From assembly GCA_046154185.1 (NCBI GenBank), contig JBJXGE010000084.1, positions 55,170 through 119,169 of the forward strand: 64,000 nt of DNA, in the 5' to 3' direction. The notes under the pieces were generated by a model that was given only the letters and a program-made list of their open reading frames with translations, was not told the origin of the DNA and made no database searches. How positions within the stretch are numbered: the first letter of the stretch is position 1; every line of letters starts with the position of its first letter. Source of the DNA: JBJXGE01 sp046154185. Its GTDB lineage: Bacteria; Planctomycetota; UBA8108; UBA1146; JAJFFE01. Positions 7,926 through 17,498 of this stretch are shown in pieces. The position numbers and the translations under genes are program-made.

Positions 7926-10900
7926 TCAATCGTTGCGCGTGTTCCACTCGTTCACATACTGGGTTCGATCTGGACCCCGCTCGGTAGCGGGCGGTGGATA
8001 GTTGGTCATACTTCGAAAGGGCAGCGGCTCGACGGTGGTCGCGGCCGCCGTCAGGGTGTCGATGTCCTTACAGTAGCCGTGCGTCTCGAGCAAGAAAGTG
8101 CGACGCCAGCCCGCCGCAAGCGGCGGCAGGCCGGCTGAATCGAAATGGAGCAGCAGTTCGTCGCCGCCGCCGACAATGGCGAATTCATCGTCGACTTCTT
8201 GTAGCAGCGCGCGTGTCTCCCCATAGCGCGTGACTCCACCTTGCATCGACTTGTAAGACAGATGCGCGTCGCGCAGCTCGTAGTGATAAGTCGCCGGGAG
8301 CGCGCCGTCGTCGGAGAACTCGCGTGGATAGCCGCCCCAACGAAGGCTCGCGCTCTTGAGTTCGACCACTTGCTCGCGACTGCCGCCCGCGCGCGCCGCG
8401 ACGCGCTCGACCGGCGCCGCGAAAATCTCGTCCCAGTAGATCTCCATGTTCGTGTCGATGCGCAGCTCGCGCGCGCCGCCACGAACTGCGGCGTTGAGAT
8501 CGACCACCATGGTCTTCGGCATCCCAGCCGGATAGCCAAGTTCACGATGGAGGAGCTGCCATTCTTCGCTGGCATCCCGGCGCCACCAAAATGTCGGCGG
8601 CTCTAAGCGGCGACCTGACTGCGAGGCAGCGAAGTTAATGCGCGAGTACGGATACTCCACCCAACCGGAGAGAAAGAGCCGCATGTCTTCGTTCGCGCTC
8701 GGGGAAAACTCGGCAAACTCCAACGTCAGGCTGTGCCGCTCGGCGTAGCCGACCAAGCACGGATCCACCTGAATGCCGTTTGGATAGCGGCGATCCGTGG
8801 CGACGAGCCTCGACAGAACGCTTTCACCGCCTGCGTTTCGCGCCGCCGTCGGTCGTACGATGCGGCGGCGATCAATGAAGAGCGGCGCGCCGGTCGGCGC
8901 CAATGCGCACGTCGAGAAGAACTCGTCGACCTGCACGTCGTAGGTCTCGGGATGATCGACGACTCGCAGCGTGAGTTGATCGATGTAGGCGATCTCTTGC
9001 ATCGGCTCCATCACGGACAGCACAAACTCGCCGTTGAGCGGTGCGAGCGCGTCACCAGAAATGAGCACGGTTTCCGTTGGGTCCGGCGGTCCGTAGGTAT
9101 CAGTGCCGATCCAGAAGCCGAGTCCGCCGCCGCCCATGAAGTCGGTAATGAAGCGGAAACGTTCGCCATCCCAGGTGAACAGCACGGGGCAGGAAGATGC
9201 TTTGCGTTGCACTTCCGGAATGACATGGAGTTTGTTCGCCGCAAAACCCGGTTCGCGGCGCAACGCCTCCTGCAACTGCGCGAGCTCCTGCGTGAGGCGT
9301 TCGGCATCGGCAGTACGTGTTGGGTCACTCTGCAAATCTGCGAGTTCTTTCTTCGCGGCGCGTTGTCGATCGAGTTGCTTCACCGCTGTCGCAGGATCCG
9401 CATAGCTTTCATACTCACCCTGTACGACGCCGTCCGGCCACTCGAGGTAGAGACTCTCGGCGCGCTCGCGCGCGCCGATGCCGACGAGCATCGGCGCGAA
9501 ACCTTGGCTCGTGCCGCCCGTCGCGGAAATACCGAGTCCGCCGTCGTGCACGCGCGACTGCCGCAGACTGCCGGCCGTAATTTCGACGCGCACGCCGATC
9601 CCGTGCAAGTTTGTGCGCCGATCTTCTCTGTCGCGGACGCCGCCGAAATAGAGCTTCACGGCGCGCGGCGGATTGGGAACATCGCTCCGGTCGCGATCTG
9701 AGAGTAGCGAGCGCACAAACGCGAGACTGCCGTCCAGTGTTTCGAGCACCAAATCGAGATCATAGTCGCCGTCCGCATCGGCGGCGGCCGCGCCGCGCGC
9801 GGCGGGCAGCGTCACGCGTTCAAACTCCGGCATCTCGCGATTGAGTAACAGTACGCTCGCACTATCGCACGGCAGCAGCAAATCGACACGGCCATCGAGG
9901 TCCGCGTCGAGCGGCAGCACGCCGTGCGCGCCGATCGGCACACTCTGCGGCGACGTGGTGAAACGGCCGAAGTCGGAGTTCATGTAGATCGCGAGCGACG
10001 CGTGATCGAGCAACATCAACTCATCGTCGCCATCGCCATCGAGATCGGCGGCGGCGGCGGCGCGCACGTCTGCGGCATCGCGGCGCGGCAATCGCTCTTG
10101 TCGTTCGACAAGCGGGAAGCGCCACTGCGGTTCGTTGTCGATGAGCGCAAGCTCGGCGCCAGCGCGCAATAGGATCTCGACATCGCCATCGCCATCGAGA
10201 TCGCTCGCGAGCAATACTGCGCCAACTGCGCCGGCGCCCATGACCGGCGAATTCTCGATCGGCGCGAGCTTGCGGCCGTTATTGATGGCGAGCCGCGGCG
10301 ACGCCGTGGCGCCCGTGAGCAACGCATCGAGATCGCCTTCAAGGTCAAAGTCCAAGAGGCGCACTTGCTCGAAGCCTGACACTGGTGTGCGAAAATCCGG
10401 TTCGCTGCTCCCGGTCGCCAACAGAAAAAGGCGCAGCTCCGTCGTGCTCAACGCAAGCAAATCGACTCGGCCATCTTCATCGATATCGCCGACGGCAAAT
10501 GATCGTGCACCCGCGAGCGGCGCCAATTCGCGACGCGAGACGGGCGCAACGGCGAGATTCCAAGCGCCCGGTTGCGCGCCGCCGCACCAAAGCTCCGGCG
10601 CACCATCGAGGTCTTGATCGACGAACGCAAAGGGCGCCGCGGCGCCTGCCAACGGGATGGCCGACGCGAAGAGAGTGTTCGCCGCAACGAATTGAGTGTA
10701 GCCGGGCCCGCGTTTCGGCCAGTCGCGAACCGGCTCCGCGAGCGTTCCCATCTCCGAGAACTTAAGGCCGCGCGGGTCGCCGCGACCGGTGTCTTCGAGT
10801 TCTTTGTGGCGCGCCGCGGCGCGCTCCGCGTCGGCGATGCGGCCGGCTTGTCGATAGAGCTGCGCAAGCTGATACCAAGCGCCGCCGAGATTGGGATTGG

Positions 10901-11405
10901 CGACGAGCGCCGCCTCGTAATGCGGTAGTGCTTCGACGGGTTTGTTCATGCTGCGGAGCGCTTTGGCGTATTGATAATGCGCATCGGGATCGGTCGGGGC
11001 CAGCTTGAGGGCACGCTCGAACTCGACGAGCGACGCGTCGAGATTCGACAAGTAGCTGTGAATGATGCCCAAGCAAAACGCGGCGCGCGCGTCTGCGGGT
11101 GCGAGCTGCTTCGCGCGTTCGAGCGACACGAGTGCGCGGCTGACACCCGCCTCCGCTTGATTGAGTTGCGCGATACCGAGGCTCACCCAGAGTTGCGCAT
11201 CGCCGGGCGCTTCGCGCGTGAGCTCGAGAAAGCAATCTTCGGCGGCGGCGAAGTCGTGCTGATAAGTCAGCGCGATGCCCCGAGCGTGGAGCGCAACGAG
11301 TTGTTTCGCGCGCTTGACCGAGTCCTCACCGCGGCGCTGAACAAGGAAGCCAAATAATACAAAGATCGCAAGCGCCACTCCCAGCAGCAGCAAGATGTTG
11401 CGCAT
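7926..11405 (-). CDS. TPR / FG-GAP / ASPIC-UnbV protein, membrane-anchored
   Basis: About 1,159 residues. A single N-terminal membrane anchor (RNILLLLGVALAIFVLFGF) is followed by TPR repeats (about residues 30-205). Next come at least five FG-GAP/VCBS calcium-binding blades (about 245-575, for example DLDGDGDVEIL and DADLDGRVDLLL), an ASPIC/UnbV domain (about 605-680, HGIGVRVEI through YLEWPDG), a short coiled coil and a 420-residue C-terminal region I do not recognise. Such proteins are extracytoplasmic and common in Planctomycetota and Acidobacteriota; their role is unknown. I chose the ATG at 11405, directly before the anchor; a GTG at 11435 adds 10 residues. It follows the sigma-factor gene on the same strand. 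Confidence 0.85.
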   Translation of the reverse strand: MRNILLLLGVALAIFVLFGFLVQRRGEDSVKRAKQLVALHARGIALTYQHDFAAAEDCFLELTREAPGDAQLWVSLGIAQLNQAEAGVSRALVSLERAKQLAPADARAAFCLGIIHSYLSNLDASLVEFERALKLAPTDPDAHYQYAKALRSMNKPVEALPHYEAALVANPNLGGAWYQLAQLYRQAGRIADAERAAARHKELEDTGRGDPRGLKFSEMGTLAEPVRDWPKRGPGYTQFVAANTLFASAIPLAGAAAPFAFVDQDLDGAPELWCGGAQPGAWNLAVAPVSRRELAPLAGARSFAVGDIDEDGRVDLLALSTTELRLFLLATGSSEPDFRTPVSGFEQVRLLDFDLEGDLDALLTGATASPRLAINNGRKLAPIENSPVMGAGAVGAVLLASDLDGDGDVEILLRAGAELALIDNEPQWRFPLVERQERLPRRDAADVRAAAAADLDGDGDDELMLLDHASLAIYMNSDFGRFTTSPQSVPIGAHGVLPLDADLDGRVDLLLPCDSASVLLLNREMPEFERVTLPAARGAAAADADGDYDLDLVLETLDGSLAFVRSLLSDRDRSDVPNPPRAVKLYFGGVRDREDRRTNLHGIGVRVEITAGSLRQSRVHDGGLGISATGGTSQGFAPMLVGIGARERAESLYLEWPDGVVQGEYESYADPATAVKQLDRQRAAKKELADLQSDPTRTADAERLTQELAQLQEALRREPGFAANKLHVIPEVQRKASSCPVLFTWDGERFRFITDFMGGGGLGFWIGTDTYGPPDPTETVLISGDALAPLNGEFVLSVMEPMQEIAYIDQLTLRVVDHPETYDVQVDEFFSTCALAPTGAPLFIDRRRIVRPTAARNAGGESVLSRLVATDRRYPNGIQVDPCLVGYAERHSLTLEFAEFSPSANEDMRLFLSGWVEYPYSRINFAASQSGRRLEPPTFWWRRDASEEWQLLHRELGYPAGMPKTMVVDLNAAVRGGARELRIDTNMEIYWDEIFAAPVERVAARAGGSREQVVELKSASLRWGGYPREFSDDGALPATYHYELRDAHLSYKSMQGGVTRYGETRALLQEVDDEFAIVGGGDELLLHFDSAGLPPLAAGWRRTFLLETHGYCKDIDTLTAAATTVEPLPFRSMTNYPPPATERGPDRTQYVNEWNTRND

Positions 11406-11527
11406 GCCTCGAAATGATCGCGTCGTCGATTGCACTGGAATGCCTATTCCCGCTCTCCGTGGCGTCTAAGTCGGCGGGATTGTACTCGGAGATCGCGAAT
11501 TCTGCTGGCCCTCTCGGCCGGCCCAAT

Positions 11528-12133
11528 TCACGTCGGCGGCATTCGCGCCCGCAGCTCTTCGGCCGCAAGACCCAATCGACCCAACGCGCGTTTGAGTCGC
11601 ATACGCGCGGCATTCGGCCTGCAGCCCAGGACTCTGCCGATTTCCTTCAACGAAGCGCCGTGCAGATCGAGGAGCACCAACACTTGATCGTCCTCGATGA
11701 GCGTGCGGATCGCGGCTTCGAGAAATTCCTGCTCCTCGCCTTGCGCAAATACTTCGCTCGGCCGGAGCGGCGCTTCCCGCAGTAGGTCTTGGTCGGAATC
11801 CTCCGCAATAGGAATGATGGACACCGCGCCGCCGGCTTTGAGACGCTTCTGCGCGCGCCGTTCCGCGACCACCGCATGACGGAGCTGCTGCAACAGTGTC
11901 GCTACCCAATGGTGGCGGTCCTGAATTTCGTAACGGATCGGATACTGCACCATGCGCGCGACGGTATCTTGGACGAGATCGTCCGTCTCGACGCGACGCT
12001 TGATTTGCTTACCCGCGATAGTGCGGGCTTGCTTGCGAAGCCACGGTTCCCACATTGCGACAAAGCGGTCAAACGCTTGTCCGTCGCCGGATCGCCAGCG
12101 TTTGAGGAGTCCCGTTATGCCGGTCTTGCGCAT
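11528..12133 (-). CDS. ECF-type RNA polymerase sigma factor
   Basis: About 200 residues with sigma-70 region 2 (DDLVQDTVARMVQ, about residues 50-65) and region 4 (a helix-turn-helix ending in LKEIGRVLGCRPNAARMRL, about 155-180); no region 3. This is the size and form of planctomycete ECF sigma factors encoded next to Ser/Thr kinases. The kinase gene lies immediately upstream on the same strand, 65 bp away across a perfect hairpin. The sigma factor may therefore respond to kinase signalling and drive the following FG-GAP gene; that is inference. The start may be the ATG at 12133 (GGTGAG five bases before) or the GTG at 12139. Confidence 0.9.
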   Translation of the reverse strand: MRKTGITGLLKRWRSGDGQAFDRFVAMWEPWLRKQARTIAGKQIKRRVETDDLVQDTVARMVQYPIRYEIQDRHHWVATLLQQLRHAVVAERRAQKRLKAGGAVSIIPIAEDSDQDLLREAPLRPSEVFAQGEEQEFLEAAIRTLIEDDQVLVLLDLHGASLKEIGRVLGCRPNAARMRLKRALGRLGLAAEELRARMPPT

Positions 12134-12155
12134 CGTCACTCACCCGATCTCGCAG

Positions 12156-12187
12156 CTTCACACCGCATCCCCGAATGCGGTGTGAAG
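12156..12187. promoter_or_regulatory. Perfect 13-bp hairpin between kinase and sigma-factor genes
   Basis: CTTCACACCGCAT and its exact complement ATGCGGTGTGAAG are separated by six bases. The stem begins 12 bp past the kinase stop codon and ends 23 bp before the sigma start. No T-run follows on the minus strand, so it is not a standard intrinsic terminator. Partial attenuation, mRNA processing or a protein-binding site would all fit. Confidence 0.6.
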
Positions 12188-12198
12188 GTCAGTTCGAT

Positions 12199-15100
12199 TC
12201 AACGTCGGAGTGCTTTGTGAAGCTCGTCGAGCGCGCGCTTCTTGATCTCCACCGACCATTCACTGCTTAGTAACTCGGCGCGCGCTTTTTCGAGCGTGAT
12301 CTTACGCTCAACGAGCGCAGCGACTAGGTTTTTCGCAAATTGAAGCTGCTCGGCAGCCTTGTTCATTTCCTGCGCCACTTCGGCACGAGGTCGCAGATCC
12401 CAGTCGTGAAATCGCTCCGCACGCTCCACGCAGAAGATTCGTTCACCGTTCGCGCTCACATGGACACCGACCGGGTCGCTGCCACGCAGGAGCGTGAGTA
12501 GCACGTGCAACGACTGGGCGTCTAGAATCTGCACGTCGCCGGTCGCGGTCGCAACTATGATCCGGGTACCGTCAGGTAAGTAGGCGACGCTGCGCAGTTG
12601 ACCGACTCTGGCGCCTGTCGCGAGCAACTTGCCATTTCTTAGGGACCAGAGTTCGAGATCGCCGGCCGAGTTCACACCGACCACCGCGCGTCCATCTGGG
12701 CTTGACTGATAAACGTTGCCAAACAGATTCAACTTGCGACGCAGTATTCGCAAATCGGGCGACACGATCTCAAGGCCCTCGGAGTTGCCGATCAAAATGT
12801 CGCGCTGACCCATCAGAAACGATGCGTGCGGTCGCGTACCCTGAACAAACCTCACCTCGGTACCTTCTTGACCCGACTTCAGATTCCACACCGTCACGGC
12901 GTGGCCATTGCTTTGATGCCTCACCACCAGCATCCGGTCCGCAGACTCGTCGATCGCGAGATCCATCACGCTTTCGTGAATCTCCTGCTGCGGATTCACT
13001 TTTCGCGCCACGTCGGTGACGCGGCACTGAAGGACTTCAATGAGTTGACTGGTCTGCGCGTTCCAGTTGTAGATTCTCCCGTCTTGACTCCCAATGTAGG
13101 TCGACGCACCGTCGGGCGAATAACAGATACTCGCGGCCGACACATCCGGATCCCGGTGTCGCATCGGCGGCGTCGGAAACGCGGTGTTTACAACGCAAAG
13201 CCTACCCTCAGAAATGACTGCCAGCTCCGTGCCGCTCGGATGCAGTGCGGAGAATCGACTCTTGGGTACCGGCTTGTTGGACTGCAACTCCTCGGTACTC
13301 CAAATTCGCACTTCGCCTTCGACCTGACCGGCGGATGCGAAGCGAGTCTCATCCTCGACGAACGTCAACGCCGCCACGCCGCGAGAATGCGCAAGGAAAG
13401 TGCGCTCGTGGGTCGCTTCATCGTCGAGCGACCAGATCGAAACCTGACCGTCTAAGCCGCTGGTAACAGCTCGCTTGCCATCCGGCGCGAGCGCCAGCGT
13501 TTGCGCGACTCTGGGAAGCTGCAGCACGCCCGAGCCGGCGCGGGACCCGCCGAGCCGTAACACCGTCGTGCTCTGCGACGCGAGAATGCCGAGCGCCGAG
13601 CCGTCCGCACTCAAGCAGAGCGACTTCGGCGCGTCGCCGTCGAGCACATACAGGAGCGTTTCGTCGCCGCCCAATAAACTCAGCGCGCGAATCGACGTCT
13701 TGTCGCCGACAATCAACCGAGTACCCGTGTGATCGAATACGAACGTCGTGACGCCCTCGAGACTCTTGACCTCGTTCGGCTTACCGCCCTGCAACGAAAA
13801 AACGCTGACGGTCGAATAGCCGCCCGGTTTCTGATTGACGTAAGAAACACAGACGAAGGAACTATCTAGACTGAAGCTCCCCTCGACTCGAAGCGGCGAC
13901 GCATCCGCAATGGTCGCGAGACTGTCGCAGACACTCTTGGCTTGGTTGTAGACCGCCAAAGTCAAACTCGGTTCAGTCGCCTTGCGCAGCACGAGCACCA
14001 ATTTGCGCCCGTCGGGCGCGAGCGCGACGACTCTCTCGCAAATTCCCAGCTCGAATCGCTCGCCGACGAGCTGTTGATAACTCGGCGCCACAGCGAGTGC
14101 ATTACACTTCCAGACCGCCAACTTCGTCGGGCATTCCGCGACGAGGCGCCCGCCGTGCGCGGAAAGCCTGGTCACTCCGGGTTGTTGTTCGAGCGTGTGG
14201 AGCGCGGGGGTCAACCGACTTTTCAGAAAGAACCATTCCCACTTTCTGAGCGCCTCAGGAGCAGTCTCCAACAATACGTTGGCGCCGCGCGGGTCATCCT
14301 TGAGTTGGGCTTGGACGCCAGCGATGACGGAGACATATGTGTTCATCTCTTGGCGCGCCGTCGCTGCTGCGGCGGCGAAGTAAAGCGGCAATGTGACTGC
14401 CAATCCCGTCGAGATGGCGGCCGCCGTCAAGAGCACCACAGTACAAAGGGCCTTGTGTTTCGCAACGAAACACCGCACGACATACGAAACGCTACTCGGC
14501 CGCGCTGAAACCGGTTCGTGCCGAAGATGGCGAGAAAGATCCGCGACGAGTTCGGCTATGGATGCGTAGCGCCCGTTGCGATTCGCGATCGTCGCTTTCG
14601 CGAGGATTGTCGTCAGGTCGCCGCTGAGCCGCCGCTTGAGCACTCTTGGTGTAGTCGAACGCAGATGAGCGATGTCGGAAAGTTCCGACTGGCTGAGCCG
14701 CGACAATAACTCCGGCGCACTCAAGGTGCGGCGATTACGGATCTCCGGCGCGAGTTCCGCGAGTTCCTTGGTCTTGGAGAGTTGGGCAGCATAAGGCATC
14801 TTGCCGACGAGCAACTCGAAGGCGATGACTCCGAGCGCGAAGATATCCGACCGAGTATCGATATCATTCGCTTCCGTGTCGGCTTGCTCGGGACTCATGT
14901 ACTCCGCGGTTCCGGCGGAGCAGCCAGATGATTCGCGCAGTACGGTCTCAACCCAGCGACTCACGCCGAAATCGATGATCTTCGGCAACGGCGCGCCATC
15001 GACGACCGTGACAAGAATGTTCGAGGGTTTGAGATCGCAGTGAATCACGCCTTTCTGATGCGCGTGCTGGACTGCCTGGCAAACCTTAATGAGGAGTCGC

Positions 15101-15675
15101 ACACGCGAGTCGAGATCCATATGCTCGGTGTCGCAGTACAGATCGATCGGCGCACCGTGCACGTACTCCATCACAAAGTACGCATCCCCGCCGGGCGTAA
15201 GCCCAGCGTCGAGGAACATTGCAATGCCAGGATGCTGCATCGAAGCGAGTGCTTGGCGCTCATGCGCGAAGCGTGCAAGCATCGTCGGCGACGTGCGCTC
15301 GGGATGCAGTTGCTTCACGGCTACTTGGCGTCGCACCGGCGCAGTTTGCTCGGCTCGATAGACGGTCCCCATGCCACCAGCGCCAAGCTCCGACAAAATC
15401 TTGTAAGGACCGAGCGTCTTCGATGGACCGTCGGTCGTCGCGGGCGATTCCGATTGCTCCTTGGTCAGCGGCACCACCCGCTGCTCCCCTATCCCGCGTG
15501 CTTTGCGCTCACCCGCGCCGTCGAGCATCGGTTGCAAGTAGTCAACCAGCTCCGGATGACGCGAGAGCAACTCTTGCTTCGACTCGCGACGCGGCGCTGC
15601 GCTCCAGTTCACGTAAAGGCGCAGTGCTCGCTCAAGTAACTGCCAGTTTTCCTCCGGACGTCTTTTCATACTCAT
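12199..15675 (-). CDS. Transmembrane Ser/Thr protein kinase with WD40-like extracytoplasmic sensor
   Basis: 1,158 residues. An 85-residue N-terminal segment precedes a Hanks-type kinase domain (about 88-370). It has the glycine loop LGAGGMGTVYRA, the ATP Lys in VAVKQL, catalytic loop IHCDLKPSN, DFG in IIDFGVSRW, and the activation segment end GTAEYMSPEQ. A membrane helix follows (about 405-430). The remaining 650 residues are degenerate WD40-like repeats (for example GVAALTFVEDETRFASAG). The catalytic loop has Cys where RD kinases have Arg, so activation may not need activation-loop phosphorylation. The gene is followed by the ECF sigma factor and preceded by two small ORFs. ATG at 15675, with another at 15669. 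Confidence 0.93.
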   Translation of the reverse strand: MSMKRRPEENWQLLERALRLYVNWSAAPRRESKQELLSRHPELVDYLQPMLDGAGERKARGIGEQRVVPLTKEQSESPATTDGPSKTLGPYKILSELGAGGMGTVYRAEQTAPVRRQVAVKQLHPERTSPTMLARFAHERQALASMQHPGIAMFLDAGLTPGGDAYFVMEYVHGAPIDLYCDTEHMDLDSRVRLLIKVCQAVQHAHQKGVIHCDLKPSNILVTVVDGAPLPKIIDFGVSRWVETVLRESSGCSAGTAEYMSPEQADTEANDIDTRSDIFALGVIAFELLVGKMPYAAQLSKTKELAELAPEIRNRRTLSAPELLSRLSQSELSDIAHLRSTTPRVLKRRLSGDLTTILAKATIANRNGRYASIAELVADLSRHLRHEPVSARPSSVSYVVRCFVAKHKALCTVVLLTAAAISTGLAVTLPLYFAAAAATARQEMNTYVSVIAGVQAQLKDDPRGANVLLETAPEALRKWEWFFLKSRLTPALHTLEQQPGVTRLSAHGGRLVAECPTKLAVWKCNALAVAPSYQQLVGERFELGICERVVALAPDGRKLVLVLRKATEPSLTLAVYNQAKSVCDSLATIADASPLRVEGSFSLDSSFVCVSYVNQKPGGYSTVSVFSLQGGKPNEVKSLEGVTTFVFDHTGTRLIVGDKTSIRALSLLGGDETLLYVLDGDAPKSLCLSADGSALGILASQSTTVLRLGGSRAGSGVLQLPRVAQTLALAPDGKRAVTSGLDGQVSIWSLDDEATHERTFLAHSRGVAALTFVEDETRFASAGQVEGEVRIWSTEELQSNKPVPKSRFSALHPSGTELAVISEGRLCVVNTAFPTPPMRHRDPDVSAASICYSPDGASTYIGSQDGRIYNWNAQTSQLIEVLQCRVTDVARKVNPQQEIHESVMDLAIDESADRMLVVRHQSNGHAVTVWNLKSGQEGTEVRFVQGTRPHASFLMGQRDILIGNSEGLEIVSPDLRILRRKLNLFGNVYQSSPDGRAVVGVNSAGDLELWSLRNGKLLATGARVGQLRSVAYLPDGTRIIVATATGDVQILDAQSLHVLLTLLRGSDPVGVHVSANGERIFCVERAERFHDWDLRPRAEVAQEMNKAAEQLQFAKNLVAALVERKITLEKARAELLSSEWSVEIKKRALDELHKALRR

Positions 15676-15690
15676 GCTCCGCGACGCAAA

Positions 15691-15879
15691 CTAACCGCCT
15701 GAACAAGCAATGTGCAAATCTTCGTCCTTCACGATTTGCCAAACGGAAAATGACGGGCCGTTAGAAATCTCGCAGTCCCACCTCACCATGTCGAGTTCGT
15801 GCAGACTGCCATTGATGCACCGTTGCACAGTCATGCTCGAGCCGGGTCCGGTCGCTAGCTCGCAATTGGCAGCAGCCAT
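15691..15879 (-). CDS. Small hypothetical protein upstream of the kinase
   Basis: 62 residues, soluble, four Cys, no recognised domain; the C-terminal half (WDCEISNGPSFSVWQIVKD) looks like a folded protein rather than noise. A ribosome-binding site (AGAAGG, 8 bases before ATG) supports translation, and the stop lies 15 bp before the kinase ATG, so the two are probably read from one transcript. The function is unknown. A 72-residue frame on the other strand (15710-15928) lacks such support. Confidence 0.55.
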   Translation of the reverse strand: MAAANCELATGPGSSMTVQRCINGSLHELDMVRWDCEISNGPSFSVWQIVKDEDLHIACSGG

Positions 15880-15946
15880 GTTCTTGCCTTCTCACACTCC
15901 ACACCACTTGATTTGGAAAATACGATAGTGCTCGCCAGCTATTGAC

Positions 15947-16177
15947 TCATTCGTTCGACTGCGTGACGTCCTCCTCTCGGGAGTAGCGATGCCCGTCAAA
16001 GCGCCGTAGCAGAACGACTTCGACGTCGGGCCGGTTGCTTCGACAGGTATGCTCGGACTTCGCGATCGTGAAAATGATGGTGTCGGAGCCCGGTGCGACG
16101 TGGGCTGATTTGGAAATCAGCGGCTCGCCGCACGCCGCGCAATTGGCAATGAGTAGCCACGATTCTTGGTCTGACAT
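15947..16177 (-). CDS. Small Cys-containing hypothetical protein
   Basis: 76 residues with CAAC near the N-terminus (Cys13 and Cys16) and a third Cys at 45 in EHTC, a possible incomplete zinc-ribbon. AAGGA lies six bases before the ATG at 16177, supporting the start. It precedes the 62-residue ORF by 67 bp on the same strand, and the kinase follows. No family is recognised. Its position suggests it may be carried on the kinase/sigma transcript. Confidence 0.6.
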   Translation of the reverse strand: MSDQESWLLIANCAACGEPLISKSAHVAPGSDTIIFTIAKSEHTCRSNRPDVEVVLLRRFDGHRYSREEDVTQSNE

Positions 16178-16333
16178 TCCGTCCTTTCCGCAGCGATTCC
16201 GCTAGGAAGGAAAGAGCGATCGGCGGAAAAAACGCACCTCGAAGGTCGGCGTGGTGGCGAGTTTTGGTGGTGTGTCTCGACGGAAGTTCAGGCACTCGTT
16301 GCGAATAAGACTTCTGAGATGTCGGGAAAAATT

Positions 16334-17437
16334 TCAACGCAAAGCGAGCGTGTCGGCTTCGAAACAAATCCCGAGCGGAACCAGGTCCACCGCTTTTCGT
16401 TGGCCGGCGCGTTTGACGCAGCCAGCGATCCACGCGCGATAGCCGTGATCTGCTGCGAGGCGCACGCAGCGCGCGGCGTCGCTCGCCGCGACGAAGGCGG
16501 CGAAGCCCGCGCCCATATTGAAAGTCGCGTACGCTTCGCGTGTCTCCATAGGTCCGCTCGCAAGTAGAAAACGAAATATCGGCGGCGGCTCGCGCAGCTC
16601 CGTGATGCGATAGACGAAGGGCTCGGCGAGACGCATGAGCTTCCGCCACCCGTGGCCGGTCATGTGCGCTGCATAGTGAATGGACAAATCGGCGGCCTGG
16701 CACGCCGCGACGAACTTCACATAGATCACGGACGCATCGAGGAGCGCTTCGCCAAAACTTCGACCATCGGGAATGGGTGTGCGATAGCCATCGGGAAGGC
16801 GCGCCGCGAGCGCGCGACAAAGCGTCAGCCCATTCGTGTGCACACCCGAACTCTCCAGCATCACAATCGCGTCGCCGTCGCGCACATCGCCGACAATGCG
16901 CCGACGCTTCGGCGCAATGCGACCGAGCGCCGACCCGGCGAGCACAATGGCATGCGGCTCGACGAGCCCCTTGAGCGCCGGCGTTTCACCGCCGCCCCAC
17001 ACCGCGCCGGCCGCGCAACAACCGTCGGCAAATCCGCGTGCGAGGTCCGCAGCGCGCTCTGCGTGGGCGAACCATTTCACATCGCCGACCGCCGCGTGCA
17101 TGGCCACCGAGATCGGCAATGCGCCGCAGGTGATGAGATCGTTGACGATGGTCGCGACGGTATCGACGCCGATGGCGTGGTAGTAGCTCTTCCCGGTAAG
17201 TTCGAGCATCGCGTCAGCGACGAGATTCTTCGTACCGAGCCCCTCCTCGACATGCGCGAGGTAGGCGTCGGCCGTCTCGATGAGATACGCACTCTCGCCG
17301 CGCACCGCCGCCGGCTCGGAACAGCCGTGAGCCGCGAGCGCGCCGGCGGTCCCGGCCGCTTCGCGCTGGCACGCGCGCTTGAACGCGTCGAGGACATCGT
17401 AGTCGACGCCAGCCTGTCGGTAATCGAGCGGCTCCAT
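16334..17437 (-). CDS. purM: Phosphoribosylformylglycinamidine cyclo-ligase (AIR synthase)
   Basis: About 367 residues. PurM catalyses the fifth step of purine synthesis, ATP-dependent closure of FGAM to AIR. The N-terminus DYRQAGVDYDVLDAFK, the GTKNLVADAM and GVDTVATIVNDLITCGA segments (metal and ATP binding), GGGETP and SSGVHTNGLTL are typical family motifs in order. MTGHGWRKLMR and FNMGAGF mark the C-terminal domain. The start is uncertain: ATG at 17437 fits the family N-terminus, while a GTG at 17473 has AGGA five bases before it. It follows the 764-residue secreted protein on the same strand. Confidence 0.9.
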   Translation of the reverse strand: MEPLDYRQAGVDYDVLDAFKRACQREAAGTAGALAAHGCSEPAAVRGESAYLIETADAYLAHVEEGLGTKNLVADAMLELTGKSYYHAIGVDTVATIVNDLITCGALPISVAMHAAVGDVKWFAHAERAADLARGFADGCCAAGAVWGGGETPALKGLVEPHAIVLAGSALGRIAPKRRRIVGDVRDGDAIVMLESSGVHTNGLTLCRALAARLPDGYRTPIPDGRSFGEALLDASVIYVKFVAACQAADLSIHYAAHMTGHGWRKLMRLAEPFVYRITELREPPPIFRFLLASGPMETREAYATFNMGAGFAAFVAASDAARCVRLAADHGYRAWIAGCVKRAGQRKAVDLVPLGICFEADTLALR

Positions 17438-17498
17438 AGATGACGAAATAGCCGATCGCGCGTCGAGTGTCACGCGATCCTGCGAGCACCATCGTCGC

